A stretch of DNA of 64,000 nucleotides from NCBI GenBank assembly GCA_964618975.1, contig CAZUDI010000002.1, positions 1 to 64,000 on the forward strand, written 5' to 3'. The notes under the pieces were generated by a model. The model saw nothing but the letters and a program-made list of their open reading frames with translations, searched no databases and was not told the origin of the DNA. The position numbers and the translations under genes were made by a program. How positions within the stretch are numbered: position 1 is the stretch's first letter; the number at the start of each line of letters is the position of its first letter. Shown here piece after piece: positions 26,011-35,013 of this stretch. Source of the DNA: CAZUDI01 sp964618975. GTDB taxonomy: Bacteria; Desulfobacterota; Desulfomonilia; UBA1062.

Positions 26011-28173
26011 ATGAGAGCCCCCGACATGCATAATCCCTCAGATGACACCCTTCCCTCACTGATACCGTATCTGGACTGCGGCCCCGGCGGTTTCGGGCTG
26101 GCCTTCGCGCTCCAGAACACATCGCCCATGGGTGATGAAGGGCCTTACTTCCCCTTTAACCTTATCAGCGAAAGCGGGCCGTTTTCGCGTGTGATCCTAG
26201 GTCATCTCGTCTCCGACGCACACAGCACCCTCAAGAGGGTCTTCCTCCTGATGTCGAAGGACCGCTACACGCCCGGGCCGAACCCGCTGGCCCCCCTTTC
26301 AAATAACGACGTGGCGGCATGCTGGCAGCGCGCCTTCGGGGACCACTGCCGGCGGGAGGGGGCGATCGTGCTGGCCGCACAGTCCGCGCCGGAGCGCCTG
26401 CGCCCCTTCCGTCCGCTCTTTTTCTGCCGCAGGCAGGGCCTGTTCTTCGAACCTGCCTGCCCAGTGTGTCAGGGGCTACTGGACGAGTGCACCGACGACG
26501 GGCGCCTCAGCCACGCAGGACTCATGCCACACGGCACCACACTCAGGCGCTACCTCTTCTGCCCGCAATGCGCACAGGACTTCTATGTCCCCCTCCGCGA
26601 GGGTGCCGATCCGCCGTGCGTGCACGACCTGCAGTCCCTCATCCGCACCTTCGGCGGGCAGGAGGGCCTGCCCTGTCACGCCTGCGAGGAAAGGGCTAAC
26701 TGCTATGGCGGGCCGGGCCTGGCGGAGCGGCGTATCGTGCCGCTTTCCTTCTTCCCCTTCTATCTACTCGTCACTCCGGCGGCCGACCTGAGCGCCATGG
26801 ATTATCTGGCGCTGGTGTCGGGGGCCCGTCCGGACGAACTCCAAACACGCCGGCAGGCGTGTGGGCTGTCTGTATCATGCAGCCTTGCGCGCTTCTCGAA
26901 GGACAGCGTGAACCTCTTCTTTCCCACGGGCCCCAGGCGCTTCCTGGAGGTCCTGTACCTCAAGCTCACCCTGCTTGGCCAGTTGAGCGCGCTGCTTGCC
27001 CCGCGTATGGGCAACACTCACTGGCCCGATCTGCCGCTGGACCTGGAACGCCTCTGGGTGGAACTCCCTGCCGGGGCCAACGATCTGCCCGGTCTGTGGA
27101 ATCCGCAGTTGCGTCTGCTCGATCTCGGCGATCTTAAGGTCGCATCACCGCTCCTGCCCCTGGATGCGCCGCGCTACGTCCTGGGCTTCCTGGGCTCGTT
27201 GTGGTTCTGCATGCTCCTGCCCAACCAGGACCTCACCTCCGCTACCATCCAGGGGCTGCTGCGATCCGACAGCAGACCGGGCGCGGCGGGGAACGCACCC
27301 CCCGCCCCGGAAGACATCTTCTGGGAAGATTCGCGCCTGCCGGTAGCCGCAGATTATGCCCCCCTGTGGGAGCGCGCCCTCGACCTCGGACGGAGCCTCG
27401 TGCGCCAGGCGGGACAGTCAGAGGGACCCTGGTCGCTTGACGGCTTCGAGGAGGCGCTCGCGGCCCTCCGATCTGAAATCCGCAGCGCCCTGTTCGACGT
27501 CCCGCAGACGACCCGGAGAGCGGCTCAGGACCACGACCCTGCCATCCACACCATCCTGCTGAATATCCGCCGGCGCTGGGAGGCATCCGCGCTCCAGACA
27601 CCACAGACAGGGCCCTCCCCTGCCACCGGGAAAGCCACGACCCTGCCTCAAGAGGATGTCATGCAGACCGTCCTCATCAGGAGCGCCCCGCCGCCGACCC
27701 ACGTTACTGAAGCCCCGCACCCGGCGGCAACCGAAAAAGGCCGCGCACCTTCAGGGATAGCACCCGCAGCCCAGACCCCGCCACACTCCGACGACCTCGA
27801 GGCCACCGTCATGCTCGCCCCCGAGGGAAACCACGCACCCGCAGGTTCAGCGCCCGTACCGAAGGCCCCGCCGCCGACGGACGACCTCGAGGCCACCATC
27901 ATGCTCGCCCCCGAAGACAACCGTACCCCGGCGCCCGTACCGAGCGCCCCGCCGCCGGCCCAAGCCACTGAGGCCCCGCGCACGGCGGCGCCTGAAGAGG
28001 AGCGTGCACCTTCAGGGACAGCACCCGCAGCCCAGACCCCGCCACACTCCGACGACCTCGAGGCCACCGTCATGTTCACCCCCGAGGGAAACCACGCACC
28101 CGCAGATTCAGCGCCCGTATCGAATGCCCCGCCGCCGGTGCAGCGTCCCGGGCAGAAAAAGGATAAACCCTGA
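26011..28173 (+). CDS. Cysteine-rich T6SS-locus protein with repeated phosphothreonine-like motifs
   Basis: About 720 residues from the ATG at 26011; a GTG at 25981 is possible but has no ribosome site. I do not recognise the family. The N-terminal third has paired cysteines that could bind zinc (ACPVCQG, FCPQCAQD, LPCHACEERANC). The middle is mostly ordered and hydrophobic. From about residue 530 the chain is Pro/Ala-rich and likely disordered. It carries four related motifs centred on Thr553 (MQTVLI), Thr599 (DDLEATVML), Thr629 (DDLEATIML) and Thr686 (DDLEATVMF). Acidic residues before Thr and hydrophobic residues after it resemble substrates of Hanks-type kinases and FHA ligands. The window encodes such a kinase, an FHA protein and a phosphatase. 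Function is inferred, not known. Confidence 0.6.
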   Translation: MRAPDMHNPSDDTLPSLIPYLDCGPGGFGLAFALQNTSPMGDEGPYFPFNLISESGPFSRVILGHLVSDAHSTLKRVFLLMSKDRYTPGPNPLAPLSNNDVAACWQRAFGDHCRREGAIVLAAQSAPERLRPFRPLFFCRRQGLFFEPACPVCQGLLDECTDDGRLSHAGLMPHGTTLRRYLFCPQCAQDFYVPLREGADPPCVHDLQSLIRTFGGQEGLPCHACEERANCYGGPGLAERRIVPLSFFPFYLLVTPAADLSAMDYLALVSGARPDELQTRRQACGLSVSCSLARFSKDSVNLFFPTGPRRFLEVLYLKLTLLGQLSALLAPRMGNTHWPDLPLDLERLWVELPAGANDLPGLWNPQLRLLDLGDLKVASPLLPLDAPRYVLGFLGSLWFCMLLPNQDLTSATIQGLLRSDSRPGAAGNAPPAPEDIFWEDSRLPVAADYAPLWERALDLGRSLVRQAGQSEGPWSLDGFEEALAALRSEIRSALFDVPQTTRRAAQDHDPAIHTILLNIRRRWEASALQTPQTGPSPATGKATTLPQEDVMQTVLIRSAPPPTHVTEAPHPAATEKGRAPSGIAPAAQTPPHSDDLEATVMLAPEGNHAPAGSAPVPKAPPPTDDLEATIMLAPEDNRTPAPVPSAPPPAQATEAPRTAAPEEERAPSGTAPAAQTPPHSDDLEATVMFTPEGNHAPADSAPVSNAPPPVQRPGQKKDKP
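27745..28137 (+). repeat. Direct coding repeat, two 132-bp units 261 bases apart
   Basis: Segments 27745-27876 and 28006-28137 are nearly identical (only a few substitutions). A shorter related stretch at 27880-27930 lies between them. The repeat encodes the APSG-APAAQTPPHSDDLEAT-type module. The period of 87 codons keeps the frame, so copy number could change by recombination without breaking the gene. Confidence 0.85.
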
Positions 28174-28892
28174 CCACGAGCACAGACATCGCCAGCCTCG
28201 CCTCCGAGCTGCGCTCCCTGTACGCCGCCTCGCCCGAGGGGGCCGAAAGGGCCATCGAACACCGACTGACGAGCGCCCTTGAGGACCTCGCGCCACAGGG
28301 GCGCGAGGAGGTGCTGCGCTCTCTGGAAGGCTGCTTCGCGCCAGAACCGGCAGGCGACAGGGACAACGCGCCCGAGAGGCGCCTGATGGCGTTGCTGCTG
28401 GGCCCGCAGGCGGGACCGACGGATTCGGCCAGACAGCTCGAGTGCCTGACACACTCGCTCAACACGGTCTTCGACATCCTCAACGAACTCGTGGGCCTGA
28501 TCAATGCTACGCTCACCGGACAGTCCTTTGGCGAAGAGACCATCCGCCACCTCATCGGCTCCCAGCTTGACGGCCGCACGCCACAGCGCTCGCTGGAGGA
28601 GTACCTGGGCCAGATCAAGACCGCCTTTCTTACCACGCACCAGGCCTTCCAGGAGGCGCACCGCAGTACGGTGGCCAAGGTGCTCGCGGAGCTCGACCCC
28701 GACAAGTCGCCGGCCGTCCCTTCCGGGCTCGCCTTCGGGCCCCTGAAGAAGGCCGAGGCCTTTTCTTCCCTCAAGGAACGCTATCGCACGGTGAGCGACT
28801 GGTTTGTCTCGCCACGCTTCAGGGACGACTTCCTGCGGGAGTTCGAGAAGTCCGCCCGGAAACACTTCATGGCAAGGGATGACCTCTCGTGA
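28170..28892 (+). CDS. T6SS-locus protein of unknown function with a probable CTG start
   Basis: 240 residues if translation begins at CTG 28170. This codon overlaps the preceding stop (CTGA) and has AAAGGA six bases before it. The frame is closed by TAA at 28164, and no ATG, GTG or TTG occurs until GTG 28311, which would remove 47 codons and lacks proper spacing. The protein is mainly helical. Its C-terminus (KAEAFSSLKERYRTVSDWF, then FRDDFLREFEKSARKHF) is faintly like the C-terminal domain of T6SS FHA proteins of the TagH type, but there is no FHA domain here. It lies between the motif-repeat protein and tssJ and is probably co-transcribed with them. Confidence 0.6.
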   Translation: MTTSTDIASLASELRSLYAASPEGAERAIEHRLTSALEDLAPQGREEVLRSLEGCFAPEPAGDRDNAPERRLMALLLGPQAGPTDSARQLECLTHSLNTVFDILNELVGLINATLTGQSFGEETIRHLIGSQLDGRTPQRSLEEYLGQIKTAFLTTHQAFQEAHRSTVAKVLAELDPDKSPAVPSGLAFGPLKKAEAFSSLKERYRTVSDWFVSPRFRDDFLREFEKSARKHFMARDDLS

Positions 28893-28959
28893 AAACTTGC
28901 GCTCCCGGGCGCAGTGTGTGGCATAAGTTTCGACTCTTGACGAATAAGGAGGGTCTATC

Positions 28960-29499
28960 GTGAACACCGCCATCATCCGCAGAATCATGCTGATCGGGCT
29001 GATGCCTCTCATCGTTGCATGTGCCACCAGGCCCCTTCCGCCCCCCCAGTGGGTCTACGAGAAGGAGGCCCTCGCCGTGCACCTGAAGGCCGATCCCCGG
29101 CTCAACCTGCGCGACGGCGCGGCCCACACCCTGCTGGTGTGTGTCTACCAGCTCAAGGATCCCAACACCTTCCAGCAGCTGGCCTCGGACCTGGACGGGC
29201 TCTACCGGCTGCTGGAGTGCAGCCTTTTCGACTCCAGCGTGGCCGTGTCCAAACGGCTGATCCTCCAGCCCGGCGAGCAGCTCGACCTCCGGCTGGACCG
29301 GGCCGAGGGGGCCAGGTACGTGGCGGTGGTGGCGGGCTACTATGTCATCGAAAAGCCTCGCATCGTGCGCTTCTACACCATCCCGACCGCCGTGAAGAAA
29401 CAGGGGTTCATCCGCCGCACGAAGACCCAGATCCCCGCCGCGCTGGAGATCACGCTGGATCTGGGCCCGGAACAAATCACCACCCCCCAAGGAGAATAG
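28960..29499 (+). CDS. tssJ: T6SS outer-membrane lipoprotein TssJ
   Basis: 179 residues. It has a lipoprotein signal peptide ending in the lipobox IVAC, so Cys21 is the likely lipidation site. The mature part is a transthyretin-like beta sandwich typical of TssJ (VCVYQLKDPNTFQQL; YVAVVAGYYVIEKP). TssJ links the TssL-TssM membrane complex to the outer membrane. A ribosome site (AAGGAGGG) precedes the ATG. It follows the unknown gene after 67 bases that contain a small GC hairpin, and runs directly into tssK. Confidence 0.93.
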   Translation: MNTAIIRRIMLIGLMPLIVACATRPLPPPQWVYEKEALAVHLKADPRLNLRDGAAHTLLVCVYQLKDPNTFQQLASDLDGLYRLLECSLFDSSVAVSKRLILQPGEQLDLRLDRAEGARYVAVVAGYYVIEKPRIVRFYTIPTAVKKQGFIRRTKTQIPAALEITLDLGPEQITTPQGE

Positions 29500-29502
29500 G
29501 AC

Positions 29503-30885
29503 ATGAAGCGACCGCTGTTCTGGCACCAGGGACTCTTTCTGCAGCCACAGCATTTTCAGCTTTCAGACGCCTACCACCAATCCCTCCTGGAACCGCTCTA
29601 TCGCTATGCGCAGCCCCATCTGTGGGGCGTCGCGCGCTGCGAGATCCAGGAGGCCTCGCTTACGAACCGCACGCTGCACCTCGTAGAAGGCGAGTTCCTG
29701 TTCGCGGACACCACCCTGGTGACCCTGCCCGGCAATGCGTGCGTGGCCGCGCGATCCTTTGCCGGCGACTGGCCCGGGGGCGGGCCCCTGAACGTCTACC
29801 TCGGGCTGCGCAAGTGGAACCCCGCCGGCGAGAATGTCACCGTGGTGTCGGATCTGGCCTCCCTCGAGGGGATCACCACCCGCTATGTGACCACCACCGC
29901 CTCCGAAGAGGTGCGCGACCTGCACCAGGGCGGGCCACCGGCACAGATGCGCTACCTCACCCACGTGCTGAAAATCTTCTGGGAGGACGAACTCCCAAGC
30001 CTGGGCGACTACGAGATCATCCCCCTGGCCCGGCTGGAAATGAGCGGCGAGGGCGTATCTCAAGCAGAACGCTTCATCCCGCCCTGTCTGAAAATCTCCG
30101 CCTCCTTGCGCCTGAGCTCGCTCGTGCGCGAGATCCGGGACCAGGTAGCCTCCCGCGCCCGGCAGCTCGAGGAGTACAAGCGCGACCGGGGCATCCAATG
30201 CGCCGAATTCGGCACCCGGGACATGGTCTATCTGCTGGCCCTGCGTTCGCTGAACCGCTACATCCCCCTCCTGTACCAGCTCACCGAATCCGGCGGGGTT
30301 CACCCCTGGCATGTCTACGGCGTCCTGCGCCAGCTCGTGGGCGAACTTTCCACCTTCTCGGAAGGGGTGCGGGTGCTGGGCGAGGGCGACGACGGATCGC
30401 CCCCCCTGCCGCCCTACGACCACGGGGACCCGGGGGCCGGCTTCAGCCGGGCCCATGACCTGATCGCTTCGCTGCTCGACATGATCACCGCCGGACCCGA
30501 CTATGTCATGCCGCTGCACTTCGACGGCACCTATTACTCCACCCAGCTGCCGCGGGAGGTCTTCGAGGGGCGCAACCGCTTCTATCTGGTGCTGGCCAGC
30601 GAGTCCGACCCGGACGAACTCATCGCCGCGATCCAGGGCGTCGCCAAGGCCAGCTCCCGCGAATCCCTGCCGGTGCTCATCGTGCGGGCCCTGCCCGGGG
30701 TCGGCCTCCAGCACCTGCCGCGCCCCCCCCAGGAGCTGCCGCGCCGATCACAATGCCTCTACTTTCAGATCGACCACCACGGCGACCAGTGGGCCCAGGT
30801 GAGCCGGGCCGGAAACCTCGCCCTGTACTGGGAATCGGCCCCGCCGGATCTCAAGGCCGAGCTGATGGTGGTAGAAAGGAGCTGA
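29503..30885 (+). CDS. tssK: T6SS baseplate protein TssK
   Basis: 460 residues, normal for TssK. The N-terminus PLFWHQGLFLQPQHFQ is the family signature. TssK trimers connect the baseplate wedges to the TssJLM membrane complex. It lies three bases after tssJ with AAGGAG in the gap, and four bases before tssL. The C-terminal part (FYLVLASESDPDEL; LPRRSQCLYFQID) matches the membrane-complex-binding region. Confidence 0.95.
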   Translation: MKRPLFWHQGLFLQPQHFQLSDAYHQSLLEPLYRYAQPHLWGVARCEIQEASLTNRTLHLVEGEFLFADTTLVTLPGNACVAARSFAGDWPGGGPLNVYLGLRKWNPAGENVTVVSDLASLEGITTRYVTTTASEEVRDLHQGGPPAQMRYLTHVLKIFWEDELPSLGDYEIIPLARLEMSGEGVSQAERFIPPCLKISASLRLSSLVREIRDQVASRARQLEEYKRDRGIQCAEFGTRDMVYLLALRSLNRYIPLLYQLTESGGVHPWHVYGVLRQLVGELSTFSEGVRVLGEGDDGSPPLPPYDHGDPGAGFSRAHDLIASLLDMITAGPDYVMPLHFDGTYYSTQLPREVFEGRNRFYLVLASESDPDELIAAIQGVAKASSRESLPVLIVRALPGVGLQHLPRPPQELPRRSQCLYFQIDHHGDQWAQVSRAGNLALYWESAPPDLKAELMVVERS

Positions 30886-30889
30886 CATC

Positions 30890-31567
30890 ATGCGCCTGAG
30901 TGACTGCTTCATCGAGCTCATCGCCTATGTGGCCTATTTCCTGAAGTCCCACGCCCTTAGACAGCCGGCCTACGACCAGGTCCGCGCCGAGGTCGTGCGC
31001 CTGATGGACCTCAGCCGGGAACGGCTCGACGAGCGCGCCTTCAGTGCCGAGGAATACGACGCGGCACGCTTCGCCGTGTGCGCCTGGATCGACGAGGCCA
31101 TCCTCAGCTCGGAGTGGCCCGAAAAGCTGCGCTGGCAGGGCGAGCCGCTGCAGCGGGTCTATTACGGCACCACCGAGGCCGGCGAGCTCTTCTTCGAACG
31201 CCTCAACACCGTGGGGCCCCACCAGCACGGGGTGCGCGAGGTCTACTACCTGTGCCTGGCCATGGGGTTTTCCGGCCGCTACTGCAACCGCGGCGACGAA
31301 CTGCTCCTCGAACAGCTCAAAACCTCCAACCTCAAGATCCTCACCGCGAGCTCGATGGGGCTGCCCACCCTGGAGGGAGGGGTCCTCTTCCCCGAGGCCT
31401 ACCCGGAAGAGAGTGCCCTGCCAGCGCCGCCGAAGGCGGACCGGCGCTTCTCGCTGTTCACCGCCGGGGCCATCGGAGTGCCGCTGGCCCTCTACGGGGT
31501 CATATATCTGATCTACCACTTCGTGCTCGGCTCCATCGGCAAGGGCCTCATCGGGATGGTGCCATGA
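30890..31567 (+). CDS. tssL: T6SS membrane protein TssL (DotU family)
   Basis: 225 residues. It has a cytoplasmic DotU-type helical domain (ARFAVCAWIDEAIL; YYLCLAMGFSGRYC) and one C-terminal membrane helix (about residues 187-208). It is a short TssL: there is no C-terminal OmpA-like peptidoglycan-binding domain, and no separate TagL/TagN-like gene is seen in the window. It overlaps tssM by four bases (ATGA). Confidence 0.94.
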   Translation: MRLSDCFIELIAYVAYFLKSHALRQPAYDQVRAEVVRLMDLSRERLDERAFSAEEYDAARFAVCAWIDEAILSSEWPEKLRWQGEPLQRVYYGTTEAGELFFERLNTVGPHQHGVREVYYLCLAMGFSGRYCNRGDELLLEQLKTSNLKILTASSMGLPTLEGGVLFPEAYPEESALPAPPKADRRFSLFTAGAIGVPLALYGVIYLIYHFVLGSIGKGLIGMVP

Positions 31568-34500
31568 TGAAGATCGCCACACACACCGCCCTCGCGTATG
31601 GTCTGCTGGCACTGCTGGCCTGCCTCGGGATACTGCTCGTCTTCGCCCTCGTCCTGGGCCTGGGCTGGCCCTGGTGGGTGGGGATCTTCTTGATCCTCGG
31701 CACGCTGGGCCTGGCCCTGGCCGCTCTCGCGGGGCACAAGGTCTGGCTGAGGCGACGCGAGCAGCGCTTCGTACACCAGGTCATCGCCCAGGACACGGCC
31801 GCGCTTGCCTCCCTGCGTGTCGAGGAGAGGCGCCCCCAGGAGGAGCTGCAGGCCCGCTGGAAGGAGGCTGTCTCCACCCTGAGGACCTCCCACCTGAAAC
31901 GGCAGGGGAACCCCCTCTACGTGTTGCCTTGGTATCTGGTGCTCGGCGAGAGTGGCTCGGGCAAGACCACCGCCATCACGGGCGCGCGCCTGTCGTCCCC
32001 CTTTGCCGAAAACCAGCGCGTCTCCGGCATCTCGGGCACCAAGAATTTCGACTGGTGGTTCTTCGAACAAGCCGTCATCCTGGACACGGCCGGCAGGTAT
32101 GCCATCCCGGTGGACGAGGGCCCAGACAGCCGGGAGTGGGAACAGTTCCTGGCCCTGCTGGGAAAATACCGTAAGCGCGAGCCGATCAACGGCCTCGTGA
32201 TCACGGTGCCCGCCGACAAGCTGCTCCACGGCGACCAGGCCGCACTGCGCGAGGACGGCCGCAACCTGAGGCGCCGCATGGACGAGCTCATGCGCCTTTT
32301 AGGCAGCACCTTTCCCATCTACACCCTGGTGACCAAGTGCGACCTGATCCAGGGCCTGACCCACGTAAGTGACTCCCTGCCGGAGGAGGATCTGCAGCAG
32401 GCCATGGGTCTGATCAATCACGAGCGCACCTCCGACGTGGCCGGATTCATTGCGCGGGCGCTTGGCACCATCGGGGAACGCCTGCGCACCCTGCGGCTGC
32501 TCCTGCTGCACCGGCCGGGAAAGGGCGGCCTCGATCCGGAGATGTTGCTCTTCCCGGAAGAGTTCGAGCGCCTCGAACCCGGCCTGAGCGCCTTCATGCA
32601 GGGTGCCTTCCAGGAAAATCCCTACCAGGAGACCCCCCTGCTCAGAGGGGTCTTCTTCTCCAGCGGTCGTCAGGAGGGCACCCCCTATTCCCATTTCCTC
32701 AAGGATCTGGGGCTGATCGAAGCGCGCGAGGTGCTGCCCGGCACGGACAAGGGCCTGTTCCTGCACGACTTCTTCGCCGAGATCCTGCCCCGGGAGCGCG
32801 GGCTCTTCGCCCCCACCCAGCAGAACCTCGCCTGGCGCAGGCTCACACGCAACATGGGCCTGATGGCCTGGGTAGCGCTGATCGTCGCCCTGTGCGGGCT
32901 GCTGAGCTTCTCCTTTGTCAAAAACCTCTCCACGCTCCGGATCATCTCGCACGAATTCGCCACTCCGCCCGTGCTGCAGGGCGAACTCTTCGCCGACGTG
33001 GGCATCATGTCGCGCTTCGAGGACGCCATCGCGCGTGTGGAGACGGCCAACCGGCACTGGTGGATCCCCCGGCTGGGACTGGACGAGAGCCTGGAAGTGG
33101 AGACCCGCCTCAAACAGGCCTTCTGCGCCAAGATGAATTCCGAGCTGCTCAGGCCCTATGACGAACGCCTGGAGGCCCTCATCACCGGCTTCAACTCCAC
33201 GACCGATGACGCCCTGATCGCCGCCCACGCCGCGCACCTCGTGCGCCGTATCAACCTCCTCAGTGCGCGCCTTAAGGGTGCCGACACGTTCGAGGAGGGG
33301 CTCCCCCGCCCCTCCTATGCCCCCGGCATGCCCGGGGAGCACTATGTGGACGAGCTCAGCACCCGCTTCGCCGAACTGTACCTCTCCCGTCTGCTCTGGG
33401 ACGAGGATACCGCGGGCCTCACCCGCGAACTCAATGACCTGCGCCTGGCACTCAACCACCTCGTCACCGTGAAGCGCACCAACCTCCACTGGCTCGCCGC
33501 CCTGGCGGACACAGACCCCGCGCTGGCCCCCGTGCGCCTGCAGGACTTCTGGGGCGGCAGCCTGAGCCTGGAGGACGAGCCCTCCGTGCCGACCTCCTGT
33601 ACACGCGCCGGCCGTGAGAGCCTCGCCGCCTTCTTAGAGGAGCTCGCCTCGGCCCTGAGCGACCCGCTCGCCATCTCGCAGCAGCGCCTGGCCTTCGCAG
33701 ACTGGCACCGCCAACGCACCCTTGAGGCCTGGTACGCCTTCGCCGAGGCCTTCCCCCGAGGCAGCACGCGACTGAAAGGCCAGGACGAATGGCTGCCAGC
33801 CGCTGCGCGCACCGGGGCCGGCAGCGGGCCCTACCAGGGCCTGCTGGAGAGGCTGGCCGATGAACTTTCGCCCCTGTCCGACGGGGCCCCGGCCTGGGTC
33901 GGTCTGGTATTCGACCAGGAGGAGATCCGCAAAAAGGCCGCCACCCTGAGTTCGGTGGCCGGCACGGGCGCCCTGGCCACGGCCACCCGGAGCGGCCGCA
34001 AGCTCACGCACACGCTCAGCTCCCGCATCGGCCGCCTGACCCGCGAGCTGCCCCCGGAGGCGCTCATGGCCTCAGCCAGCGCCTACCAGGGCTACCGCCA
34101 GGCCCTTGAGACCATCGCCGCCGAGGCCACCGGCTCCAGGCAGGCCGCCTTCAAGCTGGCCACAAGCACCTTCGGTGATGCGGGGGCCTCCCCCGTGCAG
34201 GGCGCGCAGGAAGCGCTCGACAGACTGCGCCAGGCAAGCGCCGAGCCCTCGGACAAGGTCTTCTGGAACCTCATACGCGGCCCGCTGGACCTCCTGTGGG
34301 AGGCCACCTGCCGCCAGAGCGCCTGCCACCTGCAGGAGCTCTGGTCCAAGGAGGTGCTCTACGAGATCCAGGGCGTGGAGGATCCGCTCCGGGCCAGCGA
34401 GTTGCTCCTGGGCAAGGAGGGCTACGCCGTGCGCTTCGCGCGTGACGAGGCTGCCCCCTTCCTGGAGCGCAGCCCCAGCAAGGGCTACACACCCAGGCAG

Positions 34501-35013
34501 CTTTTGGGCCGCGGGGTTCCCTTCGAGGGGGCCTTCCTGGCCTACCTGACGCGCGGGGCCGTGCCGGTGCGTCCCAGCTACCGGGTCACCATCACGGGAC
34601 TGCCCACGGACGCCAACGCCCGCGCGCGCGTCAAGCCGCACGCCACGCACCTCGAGCTGCAGTGCGCCGGGGAGACCCTGCGTCTGACCAACCTGCAGTA
34701 CCCGGTGCGCAAGACCTTCGACTGGTCGCCCCGGGGGGGCTGCGACGTGGTCTTCACCATCGAAGTGGGCGACCTCGTGCTCACGCGCACCTATACCGGC
34801 AGCCTGGCCTTTGCCCGCTTCCTCGACGATTTCCGTACCGGCCAACATAGATTCGTCCCCGGGGACTTCCCCCAGGACGCCGCCGCCCTCAAACGCATGG
34901 GCATCAGCAGTATCACGGCGCGCTACCGCTTCGAGGGTCACCAGAAGGTCATCGAACTGCTCGGCGCCGAGAATATGCGCCCGCCGGAGACGATCGCCGT
35001 ATGCTGGGAATGA
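31564..35013 (+). CDS. tssM: T6SS inner-membrane protein TssM (IcmF family)
   Basis: 1149 residues from MMKIATHT at the tssL overlap; the longer open frame upstream is a shadow of tssL. Two membrane helices lie at the N-terminus (about 5-60) and a third at about 432-452. Between them is a cytoplasmic NTPase-like domain with an intact Walker A (GESGSGKT, about residues 128-135) and LDTAGRYAIP. The long periplasmic C-terminal part binds TssJ. An intact P-loop indicates that the ATP/GTP-binding form is retained, which is not true of all TssM proteins. Confidence 0.96.
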   Translation: MMKIATHTALAYGLLALLACLGILLVFALVLGLGWPWWVGIFLILGTLGLALAALAGHKVWLRRREQRFVHQVIAQDTAALASLRVEERRPQEELQARWKEAVSTLRTSHLKRQGNPLYVLPWYLVLGESGSGKTTAITGARLSSPFAENQRVSGISGTKNFDWWFFEQAVILDTAGRYAIPVDEGPDSREWEQFLALLGKYRKREPINGLVITVPADKLLHGDQAALREDGRNLRRRMDELMRLLGSTFPIYTLVTKCDLIQGLTHVSDSLPEEDLQQAMGLINHERTSDVAGFIARALGTIGERLRTLRLLLLHRPGKGGLDPEMLLFPEEFERLEPGLSAFMQGAFQENPYQETPLLRGVFFSSGRQEGTPYSHFLKDLGLIEAREVLPGTDKGLFLHDFFAEILPRERGLFAPTQQNLAWRRLTRNMGLMAWVALIVALCGLLSFSFVKNLSTLRIISHEFATPPVLQGELFADVGIMSRFEDAIARVETANRHWWIPRLGLDESLEVETRLKQAFCAKMNSELLRPYDERLEALITGFNSTTDDALIAAHAAHLVRRINLLSARLKGADTFEEGLPRPSYAPGMPGEHYVDELSTRFAELYLSRLLWDEDTAGLTRELNDLRLALNHLVTVKRTNLHWLAALADTDPALAPVRLQDFWGGSLSLEDEPSVPTSCTRAGRESLAAFLEELASALSDPLAISQQRLAFADWHRQRTLEAWYAFAEAFPRGSTRLKGQDEWLPAAARTGAGSGPYQGLLERLADELSPLSDGAPAWVGLVFDQEEIRKKAATLSSVAGTGALATATRSGRKLTHTLSSRIGRLTRELPPEALMASASAYQGYRQALETIAAEATGSRQAAFKLATSTFGDAGASPVQGAQEALDRLRQASAEPSDKVFWNLIRGPLDLLWEATCRQSACHLQELWSKEVLYEIQGVEDPLRASELLLGKEGYAVRFARDEAAPFLERSPSKGYTPRQLLGRGVPFEGAFLAYLTRGAVPVRPSYRVTITGLPTDANARARVKPHATHLELQCAGETLRLTNLQYPVRKTFDWSPRGGCDVVFTIEVGDLVLTRTYTGSLAFARFLDDFRTGQHRFVPGDFPQDAAALKRMGISSITARYRFEGHQKVIELLGAENMRPPETIAVCWE

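Noticed and set aside
27648..29027. A 459-codon antisense frame across the first T6SS-locus genes
   Set aside because: It covers the repeat region in reverse, and its apparent repeats are only the complement of the DDLEAT units. The sense strand has correct starts, ribosome sites and context.
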